NCBI RefSeq assembly: GCF_052857255.1
Contig: NW_027526486.1
Location: forward strand, 1,984,001 to 2,048,000
Direction: 5' to 3'
DNA length: 64,000 bases
From: Amblyomma americanum
Taxonomy: Eukaryota > Arthropoda > Arachnida > Ixodida > Ixodidae
Shown here: one piece after another, positions 51,655 to 63,150 of the stretch
Numbering within the stretch: position 1 is the stretch's first letter
How the letters are laid out: each line of letters starts with the position of its first letter
Made by a program: the position numbers and the translations under genes
Notes under the pieces: model-generated
What the model saw: the letters and a program-made list of their open reading frames with translations, nothing else
Databases searched by the model: none
Told to the model about the DNA's origin: nothing

Positions 51655-53280
51655 CGTGAATCTTGCTAGTTTCGATCTAAAACGATGTATCCCGTTGTTT
51701 TGAGCCAGAATACAAGTTTTCGCGCCGTTCTGAGAGAAAACGTTTACACCTTTCTCTCGTCTACTCTTCGACGACTTGTAAAATCGATGCTCGTAAATCT
51801 GGCTAGTTTCAATCTAAACCGATGTATCCCGTTGTTTTGGGCCGGAATACAAGTTTTCGCGCAGTTCTGAGAGAAAAAGTTTACACCTTTCCCTCGTGTA
51901 CTCATCGACTACTTGTAAAATCGATGCTCGTGAATCTTGCTGGTATCGATCTAAAACGATGTATCCCGTTGTTTTGAGCCGGAATACAAGTTTTCGCGCA
52001 GTTCTGAGAGAAAAAGTTTATACCTTTCTCTCGTGTACTCTTCGACGACTTGTAAAATCGATGCTCGTGAATCTTGCTAGTTTCGATCTAAAACGATGTA
52101 TCCCTTTGTTTTGAGCCAGAATACAAGTTTTCGTGCAGTTCTGAGAGAAAAAGTTTACACGTTTCTCTCGTCTACTCTTCGACGACTTGTAAAATCGATG
52201 CTCGTGAATCTTGCTAGTTTCGATCTAAAACGATCTATCCCGTTGTTTTGAGCTGGAATACAAGTTTTCGCGCAGTTCTGAGAGAAAAAGTTTACACCTT
52301 TCTCTCGTCTACTCTTCGAAGACTTGTAAAATCGATGCTCGTGAATCTTGATAGTTTCAATTTAAAACGATGTATCCCGTTGTTTTCAGCCGGAATACAA
52401 GTTTTCGCGCAGTTCTGAGAGAAAAAGTTTGCACCTTTCTCTCGTCTACTCTTCGACGACTTGTAAAATCGATACTCGAGAATCATGCTAGTTTCGATCT
52501 AAAACAATGTATCCCGTTGTTTTGAGCCGGAATACAAATTTTCGCGCAGTTCTGAGAGAAAACGTTTACACCTTTCTCTCGTCTACTCTTCGACGACTTG
52601 TAAAATCGATGCTCGTGAATCTTGCTAGTTTCGATCTAAAACGGTGTATCCCGTTTTTTTGAGCCGGTATACAAGTTTTCGCGCAGTTCTGAGAGAAAAA
52701 GTTTACACCTTTCTCTCGTGTACTCTTCGACGACTTGTAAAATCGATACTCGTGAATCATGCTAGTTTCGATCTAAAACGATGTATCCCGTTGTTTTGAG
52801 CCGGAATACAAATTTTCGCGCAGTTCTGAGAGAAAAAGTTTACACCTTTCTCTCGTCTACTCTTCGACGACTTGTAAAATCGATGCTCGTGAATCTTGCT
52901 AGTTTCAATTTAAAACTATGTATCCCGTTGTTTTGAGCCGGAATAAAAGTTTTCGCAGAGTTCTGAGAGAAAAAGTTTACACCTTTCTCTCGTCTACTCT
53001 TCGAAGACTTGTAAAATCGATGCTCGTGAATCTTGCTAGTTTCGATCTAAAACGATGTATCCCGTTGTTTTGAGCCGGAATACAAGTTTTCGCGCAGTTT
53101 TGAGAGAAAAAGTTTACACCTTTCTCTCGTGTACTCTTCGACGACTTCTAAAATCGATGCTCGTGAATCTTGCTAGTTTCGATCTAAAACGATGTATCCC
53201 GTTGTTTTGAGCCGGAATACAAGTTTTCGCGCAGTTCTGACAGAAAAAGTTTACACCTTTCTCTCGTGTACTCTTCGACG
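51655..53280. repeat. Partial third copy of HOR G
   Basis: Matches 47,818-49,443 at offset 3,837 bp, including AAAACTATGTATCC (49,074 and 52,911) and the CTCGTAAATCTGGC / CATCGACTAC pair. It lacks some G1/G2 private marks (it has AATACAAG, not AATACATG), so it left the lineage before G1 and G2 were homogenised or was corrected since. Bases 53,281-53,689 are four linking monomers that resemble 50,680-51,090. Confidence 0.8.
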
Positions 53281-53689
53281 ACTTGTAAAATCGATGCTCG
53301 TGAATCTTGCTAGTTTCAATTTAAAACGATGTATCCCGTTGTTTTGAGCCGGAATAAAAGTTTTCGCGCAGTTCTGAGAGAAAAAGTTTGCACCTTTCTC
53401 TCGTCTACTCTTCGACGACTTGTAATATCGATACTCGAGAATCATGCTAGTTTCGATCTAAAACAATGTATCCCGTTGTTTTGAGCCGGAATACAAATTT
53501 TCGCGCAGTTCTGAGAGAAAACGTTTACACCTTTCTCTCGTCTACTCTTCGACGACTTGTAAAATCGATGCTCGTGAATCTTGCTAGTTTCGATCTAAAA
53601 CGATGTATCCCGTTTTTTTGAGCCGGTATACAAGTTTTCGCGCAGTTCTGAGAGAAAAAGTTTACACCTTTCTCTCGTGTACTCTTCGA

Positions 53690-56440
53690 CGACTTGTAAA
53701 ATCGATGCTCGTGAATCTTGCTAGTTTCGATCTAAAACGATGTATCCCGTTGTTTTGAGCCGGAATACAAGTTTTCGCGCAGTTTTGAGAGAAAAAGTTT
53801 ACACCTTTCTCTCGTGTACTCTTCGACGACTTCTAAAATCGATGCTCGTGAATCTTGCTAGTTTCGATCTAAAACGATGTATCCCGTTGTTTTGAGCCGG
53901 AATACAAGTTTTCGCGCAGTTCTGAGAGAAAAAGTTTACACCTTTCTCTCGTGTACTCTTCGACGACTTGTAAAATCGATACTCGAGAATCATGCTAGTT
54001 TCGATCTAAAACGATGTATCCCGTTGTTTTGAGCCGGAATACAAGTTTTCGCGCAGTTCTGAGAGAAAAAAGTTTAAACCTTTCTCTCTTCTACTCTTCG
54101 ACGACTTGTAAAATCGATGCTCGTGAATCTTGCTAGTTTCAATTTAAAACGATGTATCCCGTTGTTTTGAGTCGGAATACAAGTTTTCGCAGAGTTCTGA
54201 GAGAAAAAGTTTACACCTTTCTCTCGTCTACTCTTCGAAGACTTGTAAAATCGATGCTCGTGAATCTTGCTAGTTTCGATCTAAAACAATGTATCCCGTT
54301 GTTTTGAGCCGGAATACAAATTTTCGCGCAGTTCTGAGAGAAAACGTTTACACCTTTCTCTCGTCTACTCTTCGACGACTGGTAAAATCGATGCTCGTGA
54401 ATCTTGCTAGTTTCGATCTAAAACGATGTATCCCGTTTTTTTGAGCCGGTATACAAGTTTTCGCGTAGTTCTGAGAGAAAAAGTTTACACCTTTCTCTCG
54501 TGTACTCTTCGACGACTTGTAAAATCGATACTCGTGAATCATGCTAGTTTCGATCTAAAACGATGTATCCCGTTGTTTTGAGCCGGAATACAAGTTTTCG
54601 CGCAGTTCTGAGAGAAAAAGTTTACACCTTTCTCTCGTCTACTCTTCGACGACTTGTAAAATCGATGCTCGTGAATCTTGCTAGTTTCAATTTAAAACGA
54701 TGTATCCCGTTGTTTTGAGCCGGAATAAAAGTTTTCGCAGAGTTCTGAGAGAAAAAGTTTACACCTTTCTCTCGTCTACTCTTCGAAGACTTGTAAAATC
54801 GATGCTCGTGAATCTTGCTAGTTTCGATCTAAAACGATGTATCCCGTTGTTTTGAGCCGGAATACAAGTTTTCGCGCAGTTTTGAGAGAAAATTTTACAC
54901 CTTTCTCTCGTGTACTCTTCGACGACTTCTAAAATCGATGCTCGTGAATCTTGCTAGTTTCGATCTAAAACGATGTATCCCGTTGTTTTGAGCCGGAATA
55001 CAAGTTTTCGCGCAGTTCTGAGAGAAAAAGTTTACACCTTTCTCTCGTGTACTCTTCGACGACTTGTAAAATCGATACTCGAGAATCATGCTAGTTTCGA
55101 TCTAAAACGATGTATCCCGTTGTTTTGAGCCGGAATACAAGTTTTCGCGCAGTTCTGAGAGAAAAAAGTTTACACCTTTCTCTCGTGTACTCTTCGACGA
55201 CTTGTAAAATCGATGCTCGTGAATCTTGCTAGTTTCGATCTACAACGATGTATCCCGTTGTTTTGAGCTGGAATAGAAGTTTTGGCGCAGTTCTGAGAGA
55301 AAACGTTTACACCTTTCTCTCGTCTACTTTTCGAGGACTTGTAAAATCTATTCTCGTGAATCTTGCTAGTTTTGACCTAAAACGATGTATCCCGTTTTTT
55401 TGAGCCGGTGTACAAGTTTTCGCGCAGTTCTGTGAGAAAAAGTTTACACCTTTCTCTCGGTACTCTTCGACGACTTGTAAAATCGATGCTCGTGAATCTT
55501 GCTAGTTTCGATCTAAAACGATGTATCCCGTTGTTTTGAGCCGGAATACAAGTTTTCGCGCAGTTCTGAGAGAAAAAGTTTACACCTTTCTCTCGTGTAC
55601 TCTTCGACGACTTGTAAAATCGATGCTCGTGAATCTTGCTAGTTTCGATCTACAACGATGTATCTCGTTTTTTTGAGCCGGTATACAAGTTTTCGCGCAG
55701 TTCTGAGAGAAAAAGTTTACACCTTTCTCTCGTGTACTCTTCGACGACTTGTAAAATCGATGCTCGTGAATCTTGCTAGTTTCGATCTAAAGCGATGTAT
55801 CCCGTTGTTTTGAGCCGGAATACAAGTTTTCGCGCAGCTTTGAGAGAAAAAGTTTACACCTTTCTCTCGTGTACTCTTCGACGACTTCTAAAATCGATCC
55901 TCGTGAATCTTGCTAGTTTCGATCTAAAACGATGTATCCCGTTGTTTTGAGCCGGAATACAAGTTTTCGCGCAGTTCTGAGAGAAAAAGTTTACACCTTT
56001 CTCTCGTGTACTCTTCGACGACTTGTAAAATCGATGCTCGTGAATCTTGCTAGTTTCGATCTAAAACGATGTATCCCGTTGTTTTGAGCCGGAATACAAG
56101 TTTTCGCGCAGTTTTGAGAGAAAAAGTTTACACCTTTCTCTCGTGTACTCTTCGACGACTTCTAAAATCGATGCTCGTGAATCTTGCTAGTTTCGATCTA
56201 AAACGATGTATCCCGTTGTTTTGAGCCGGAATACAAGTTTTCGCGCAGTTCTGAGAGAAAAAGTTTACACCTTTCTCTCGTGTACTCTTCGACGACTTGT
56301 AAAATCGATACTCGAGAATCATGCTAGTTTCCATCTAAAACGATGTATCCCGTTGTTTTGAGCCGGAATACAAGTTTTCGCGCAGTTCTGAGAGAAAAAG
56401 TTTACACCTTTCTCTCGTGTACTCTTCGACGACTTGTAAA
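53690..56440. repeat. HOR unit H1, 22 monomers
   Basis: Matches 56,704-59,455 at offset 3,014-3,015 bp. Marks include CTCTCTTCTAC, GACTGGTAAAATCG, TTCGCGTAG, TTTTGGCGCAG followed by AACGTTTAC, AAATCTATTCTCG, CTCTCGGTACTC, GATGTATCTCG, AAAGCGATG, GATCCTCG and TTTCCATCTAAAAC. H1 has a 1-nt shorter, altered A-run at about 54,889 (AAAATTTTACACC) and CCGGTGTAC at about 55,407. Confidence 0.88.
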
Positions 56441-56703
56441 ATCGATGCTCGTGAATCATGCTAGTTTCGATCTAAAACGATGTATCCCGTTGTTTTGAGC
56501 CGGAATACAAGTTTTCGCGCAGTTCTGAGAGAAAAAGTTTACACCTTTCTCTCGTCTACACTTCGACGACTTGTAAAATCGATGCTCGTGAATCTTGCTA
56601 GTTTCAATTTAAAACGATGTCCCCCGTTGTTTTGAGCCGGAATAGAAGTTTTCGCGCAGTTCTGAGAGAAAAAGTTTACACCTTTCTCTCGTCTACTCTT
56701 CGA

Positions 56704-59455
56704 CGACTTGTAAAATCGATGCTCGTGAATCTTGCTAGTTTCGATCTAAAACGATGTATCCCGTTGTTTTGAGCCGGAATACAAGTTTTCGCGCAGTTTT
56801 GAGAGAAAAAGTTTACACCTTTCTCTCGTGCACTCTTCGACGACTTCTAAAATCGATGCTCGTGAATCTTGCTAGTTTCGATCTAAAACGATGTATCCCG
56901 TTGTTTTGAGCCGGAATACAAGTTTTCGCGCAGTTCTGAGAGAAAAAGTTTACACCTTTCTCTCGTGTACTCTTCGACGACTTGTAAAATCGATACTCGA
57001 GAATCATGCTAGTTTCGATCTAAAACGATGTATCCCGTTGTTTTGAGCCGGAATACAAGTTTTCGCGCAGTTCTGAGAGAAAAAAGTTTAAACCTTTCTC
57101 TCTTCTACTCTTCGACGACTTGTAAAATCGATGCTCGTGAATCTTGCTAGTTTCAATTTAAAACGATGTATCCCGTTGTTTTGAGTCGGAACACAAGTTT
57201 TCGCAGAGTTCTGAGAGAAAAAGTTTACACCTTTCTCTCGTCTACTCTTCGAAGACTTGTAAAATCGATGCTCGTGAATCTTGCTAGTTTCGATCTAAAA
57301 CAATGTATCCCGTTGTTTTGAGCCGGAATACAAATTTTCGCGCAGTTCTGAGAGAAAACGTTTACACCTTTCTCTCGTCTACTCTTCGACGACTGGTAAA
57401 ATCGATGCTCGTGAATCTTGCTAGTTTCGATCTAAAACGATGTATCCCGTTTTTTTGAGCCGGTATACAAGTTTTCGCGTAGTTCTGAGAGAAAAAGTTT
57501 ACACCTTTCTCTCGTGTACTCTTCGACGACTTGTAAAATCGATACTCGTGAATCATGCTAGTTTCGATCTAAAACGATGTATCCCGTTGTTTTGAGCCGG
57601 AATACAAGTTTTCGCGCAGTTCTGAGAGAAAAAGTTTACACCTTTCTCTCGTCTACTCTTCGACGACTTGTAAAATCGATGCTCGTGAATCTTGCTAGTT
57701 TCAATTTAAAACGATGTATCCCGTTGTTTTGAGCCGGAATAAAAGTTTTCGCAGAGTTCTGAGAGAAAAAGTTTACACCTTTCTCTCGTCTACTCTTCGA
57801 AGACTTGTAAAATCGATGCTCGTGAATCTTGCTAGTTTCGATCTAAAACGATGTATCCCGTTGTTTTGAGCCGGAATACAAGTTTTCGCGCAGTTTTGAG
57901 AGAAAAAGTTTACACCTTTCTGTCGTGTACTCTTCGACGACTTCTAAAATCGATGCTCGTGAATCTTGCTAGTTTCGATCTAAAACGATGTATCCCGTTG
58001 TTTTGAGCCGGAATACAAGTTTTCGCGCAGTTCTGAGAGAAAAAGTTTACACCTTTCTCTCGTGTACTCTTCGACGACTTGTAAAATCGATACTCGAGAA
58101 TCATGCTAGTTTCGATCTAAAACGATGTATCCCGTTGTTTTGAGCCGGAATACAAGTTTTCGCGCAGTTCTGAGAGAAAAAAGTTTACACCTTTCTCTCG
58201 TGTACTCTTCGACGACTTGTAAAATCGATGCTCGTGAATCTTGCTAGTTTCGATCTACAACGATGTATCCCGTTGTTTTGAGCTGGAATAGAAGTTTTGG
58301 CGCAGTTCTGAGAGAAAACGTTTACACCTTTCTCTCGTCTACTTTTCGAGGACTTGTAAAATCTATTCTCGTGAATCTTGCTAGTTTTGACCTAAAACGA
58401 TGTATCCCGTTTTTTTGAGCCGGTATACAAGTTTTCGCGCAGTTCTGTGAGAAAAAGTTTACACCTTTCTCTCGGTACTCTTCGACGACTTGTAAAATCG
58501 ATGCTCGTGAATCTTGCTAGTTTCGATCTAAAACGATGTATCCCGTTGTTTTGAGCCGGAATACAAGTTTTCGCGCAGTTCTGAGAGAAAAAGTTTACAC
58601 CTTTCTCTCGTGTACTCTTCGACGACTTGTAAAATCGATGCTCGTGAATCTTGCTAGTTTCGATCTACAACGATGTATCTCGTTTTTTTGAGCCGGTATA
58701 CAAGTTTTCGCGCAGTTCTGAGAGAAAAAGTTTACACCTTTCTCTCGTGTACTCTTCGACGACTTGTAAAATCGATGCTCGTGAATCTTGCTAGTTTCGA
58801 TCTAAAGCGATGTATCCCGTTGTTTTGAGCCGGAATACAAGTTTTCGCGCAGTTTTGAGAGAAAAAGTTTACACCTTTCTCTCGTGTACTCTTCGACGAC
58901 TTCTAAAATCGATCCTCGTGAATCTTGCTAGTTTCGATCTAAAACGATGTATCCCGTTGTTTTGAGCCGGAATACAAGTTTTCGCGCAGTTCTGAGAGAA
59001 AAAGTTTACACCTTTCTCTCGTGTACTCTTCGACGACTTGTAAAATCGATGCTCGTGAATCTTGCTAGTTTCGATCTAAAACGATGTATCCCGTTGTTTT
59101 GAGCCGGAATACAAGTTTTCGCGCAGTTTTGAGAGAAAAAGTTTACACCTTTCTCTCGTGTACTCTTCGACGACTTCTAAAATCGATGCTCGTGAATCTT
59201 GCTAGTTTCGATCTAAAACGATGTATCCCGTTGTTTTGAGCCGGAATACAAGTTTTCGCGCAGTTCTGAGAGAAAAAGTTTACACCTTTCTCTCGTGTAC
59301 TCTTCGACGACTTGTAAAATCGATACTCGAGAATCATGCTAGTTTCCATCTAAAACGATGTATCCCGTTGTTTTGAGCCGGAATACAAGTTTTCGCGCAG
59401 TTCTGAGAGAAAAAGTTTACACCTTTCTCTCGTGTACTCTTCGACGACTTGTAAA
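56704..59455. repeat. HOR unit H2, 22 monomers, near-identical to H1
   Basis: The second copy differs from H1 at only about six to eight sites in 2.75 kb: GTGCACTC (about 56,829), GGAACACAAG (about 57,188), TTTCTGTCG (about 57,918), and H1-specific changes at about 54,889, 55,407 and 55,837. Only sampled positions were compared, so the count is approximate. Low divergence points to a recent duplication or active conversion. Bases 56,441-56,703 are two monomers, one with GATGTCCCCCG. Confidence 0.88.
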
Positions 59456-62400
59456 ATCGATGCTCCTGAATCTTGCTAGTTTCGATCTAAAACGATGTAT
59501 CCCGTTGTTTTGAGCCAGAATACAAGTTTTCGCGCAGTTCTGAGAGAAAAAGTTTACACCTTTCTCTCGTCTACTCTTCGAAGACTTGTAAAATCGATGC
59601 CCGTGAATCTTGCTAGTTTCGATTTAAAACGATGTATCCCGTTGTTTTGAGCCGGAATACAAGTTTTCGCGCAGTTCTGAGAGAAAAAGTTTACGCCTTT
59701 CTCTCGTGTACTCTTCGACGACTTGTAAAATGGATACTCGAGAATCATGCTAGTTTCCATCTAAAACGATGTATCCCGTTGTTTTGAGCCGGAATACAAG
59801 TTTTCGCGCAGTTCTGAGAGAAAAAGTTTACACCTTTCTCTCGTCTACTCTTCGACGACTTGTAAAATCAATGCTCGTGAATCTTGCTAGTTTCGATCTA
59901 CAACGATGTATCCCGTTGTTTTGAGCTGGAATAGAAGTTTTCGCGCAGTTCTGAGAGAAAAAGTTTACACCTTTCTCTCGTCTACTTTTCGAGGACTTGT
60001 AAAATCGATTCTCGTGAATCTTGCTAGTTTTGACCTAAAACGATGTATCCCGTTTTTTTGAGCCGGTATACAAGTTTTCGCGCAGTTCTGAGAGAAAAAG
60101 TTTACACCTTTCTCTCGTGTACTCTTCGACGACTTGTAAAATCGATGCTCGTGAATTTTGCTAGTTTCGATCTAAAACGATGTATCCCGTTGTTTTGAGC
60201 CGGAATACAAGTTTTCGTGCAGTCCTGAGAGAAAACGTTTACACCTTTCTCTCGTCTACTCTTCGACGACTTGTAAAATCGATGCTCGTGAATCTTGCTA
60301 GTTTCGATCTAAAACGATGTATCCTGTTGTTTTGAGCCAGAATACAAGTTTTCGCGCAGTTCTGAGAGAAAAAGTTTGCACCTTTCTCTCGTCTACTCTT
60401 CGAAGACTTGTAAAATCGATGCCCGTGAATCTTGCTAGTTTCGATTTAAAACGATGTATCCCGTTGTTTTGAGCCGGAATACAAGTTTTCGCGCAGTTCT
60501 GAGAGAAAAAGTTTACACCTTTCTCTCGTGTACTCTTCGACGACTTGTAAAATCGATACTCGTGAATCATGCTAGTTTCGATCTAAAACGATGTATCCCG
60601 TTGTTTTGAGCCGGAATACAAGTTTTCGCGCAGTTCTGAGAGAAAAAGTTTACACCTTTCTCTCGAGTACTCTTCGACGACTTGTAAAATCGATGCTCGT
60701 GAATCATGCTAGTTTCGATCTAAAACGATGTATCCCGTTGTTTTGAGCCGGAATACAAGTTTTCGCGCAGTTCTGAGAGAAAAGTTTACACCTTTCTCTC
60801 GTCTACTCTTCGACGACTTGTAAAATCGATGCTCGTGAATCTTGCTAGTTTCAATTTAAAACGATGTATCCCGTTGTTTTGAGCCGGAATACAAGTTTTC
60901 GCAGAGTTCTGAGAGAAAATGTTTACACCTTTCTCTCGTCTACTCTTCGAAGACTTGTAAAATCGATGCTCGTGAATCTTGCTAGTTTCGATCTAAAACG
61001 ATGTATCCCCTTGTTTTGGGCCGGAATACAAGTTTTCGCGCAGTTCTGAGAGAAAAAGTTTACACCTTTCTCTCGTCTACTCTTCGAAGACTTGTAAAAT
61101 CGATGCCCGTGAATCTTGCTAGTTTCGATTTAAAACGATGTATCCCGTTGTTTTGAGCCGGAATACAAGTTTTCGCGCAGTTCTGAGAGAAAAAGTTTAC
61201 ACCTTTCTCTCGTGTACTCTTCGACGACTTGTAAAATCGATACTCGTGAATCATGCTAGTTTCCATCTAAAACGGTGTATCCCGTTGTTTTGAGCCGGAA
61301 TACAAGTTTTCGCTCAGTTCTGAGAGAAAAAGTTTACACCTTTCTCTCGTCTACTCTTCGAAGACTTGTAAAATCGATGCTCGTGAATCTTGCTAGTTTC
61401 GATCTAAAACGATGTATCCCGTTGTTTTGAGCCGGAATACAAGTTTTGCGCAGTTTTGAGAGAAAAAGTTTAAACCTTTCTCTCGTGTACTCTTCGACGA
61501 CTTTTAAAATTGATGCTCGTGAATCTTGCTAGTTTCGATCTAAAACGATGTATCCCGTTGTTTTGAGCCGGAATACAAGTTTTCGTGCAGTTCTGAGAGA
61601 AAAAGTTTACACCTTTCTCTCGTCTACTCTTCGACGACTTGTAAAATCGATGCTCGTGAATCTTGCTAGTTTCGATCTAAAACGATGTATCCCGTTGTTT
61701 TGAGCCGGAATACAAGTTTTCGCGCAGTTCTGAGAGAAAAAGTTTACACCTTTCTCTCGTCTACTCTTCGAAGACTTGTAAAATCGATGCCCGTGAATCT
61801 TGCTAGTTTCGATCTAAAACGATGTATACCGTTGTTTTGAGCCGGAATACAAGTTTTCGCGCAGTTCTGAGAGAAAAAGTTTACACCTTTCTCTCGTGTA
61901 CTCTTCGACGACTTGTAAAATCGATACTCGAGAATCATGCTAGTTTCGATCTAAAACGATGTATCCCGTTGTTTTGAGCCGGAATAAAAGTTTTCGCGCA
62001 GTTCTGAGAGAAAAAAGTTTACACCTTTCTCTCGTGTACTCTTCGACGACTTGTAAAATCGATGCTCGTGAATTATGCTAGTTTCGATCTAAAACGATGT
62101 ATCCCGTTGTTTTGAGCCGGAATACAAGTTTTCGCGCAGTTCTTAGAGAAAAAGTTTACACCTTTCTCTCGTCTACTCTTCGACGACTTGTAAAATCGAT
62201 GCTCGTGAATCTTGCTAGTTTCAATTTAAAACGATGTATCCCGTTGTTTTGTGCCGGAATACAAGTTTTCGCGCAGTTCTGAGAGAAAAAGTTTGCACCT
62301 TTCTCTCGTCTACTCTTCGACGACTTGTAAAATCAATGCTCGTGATCTTGCTAGTTTTGACCTAAAACGATGTATCCCGTTTTTTTGAGCCGGTATACAA

Positions 62401-63080
62401 GTTTTCGCGCAGTTCTGAGAGAAAAAGTTTACACCTTTCTCTCGTGTACTCTTCGACGACTTGTAAAATCGATGCTCGTGAATTTTGCTAGTTTCGATCT
62501 AAAACGATGTATCCCTTTGTTTTGAGCCAGAATACAAGTTTTCGTGCAGTTCTGAGAGAAAAAGTTTACACCTTTCTCTCGTCTACTCTTCGACGACTTG
62601 TAAAATCGATGCTCGTGAATCTTGCTAGTTTCGATCTAAAACGATCTATCCCGTTGTTTTGAGCCGGAATACAGGTTTTCGCGCAGTTCTGAGAGAAAAA
62701 GTTTACACCTTTCTCTCGTCTACTCTTCGAAGACTTGTAAAATCGATGCTCGTGAATCTTGCTAGTTTCAATTTAAAACGATGTATCCCGTTGTTTTGAG
62801 CCGGAATACAAGTTTTCGCGCAGTTCTGAGAGAAAAAGTTTGCACCTTTCTCTCGTCTACTCTTCGACGACTTGTAAAATCAATGCTCGTGAATCTTGCT
62901 AGTTTCGATCTACAACGATGTATCCCGTTGTTTTGAGGTGGAATAGAAGTTTTCGCGCAGTTCTGAGAGAAAAAGTTTAAACCTTTCTCTCGTGTACTCT
63001 TCGACGACTTGTAAAATTGATGCTCGTGAATCATGCTAGTTTCGATCTAAAACGATGTATCCCGTTGTTTTGAGCCGGAA

Positions 63081-63150
63081 TACAAGTTTTCGCGCAGTTC
63101 TGAGAGAAAAAGTTTACACCTTTCTCTCGTCTACTCTTCGACGACTTGTA
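63081..63150. repeat. Outer inverted repeat concentric with the inner one (representative copy)
   Basis: TACAAGT (63,081-63,087) and ACTTGTA (63,144-63,150) are perfect 7-bp reverse complements. Their centre (monomer position 72.5) coincides with that of the inner GAGAGAAA/TTTCTCTC dyad (position 72). About half the monomer, 70 bp, is therefore organised as nested half-sites around one axis. The intervening arms (positions 45-58 and 86-100) do not pair well. The outer arms vary in some classes: TATAAT-like changes, ACTTCTA in a class common after 17 kb, and AATAAAAG in another. Confidence 0.6.
63102..63128. repeat. Inner inverted repeat of the monomer (representative copy)
   Basis: The arms GAGAGAAA (63,102-63,109) and TTTCTCTC (63,121-63,128) are perfect reverse complements separated by 11 nt. 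An alternative fold pairs GAGAGA with TCTCTC, bulges one A, then pairs AAAGT with ACCTT (one A/C mismatch) around a TTAC loop. In variants carrying AAGGT, such as those near 885, 3,351 and 8,149, the mismatch becomes a G-C pair, giving an 11-bp stem with one bulge. The element recurs in nearly every monomer with few arm substitutions. It could extrude as a cruciform, fold in a transcript, or bind a dimeric protein; none of these is shown by sequence alone. Confidence 0.75.
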
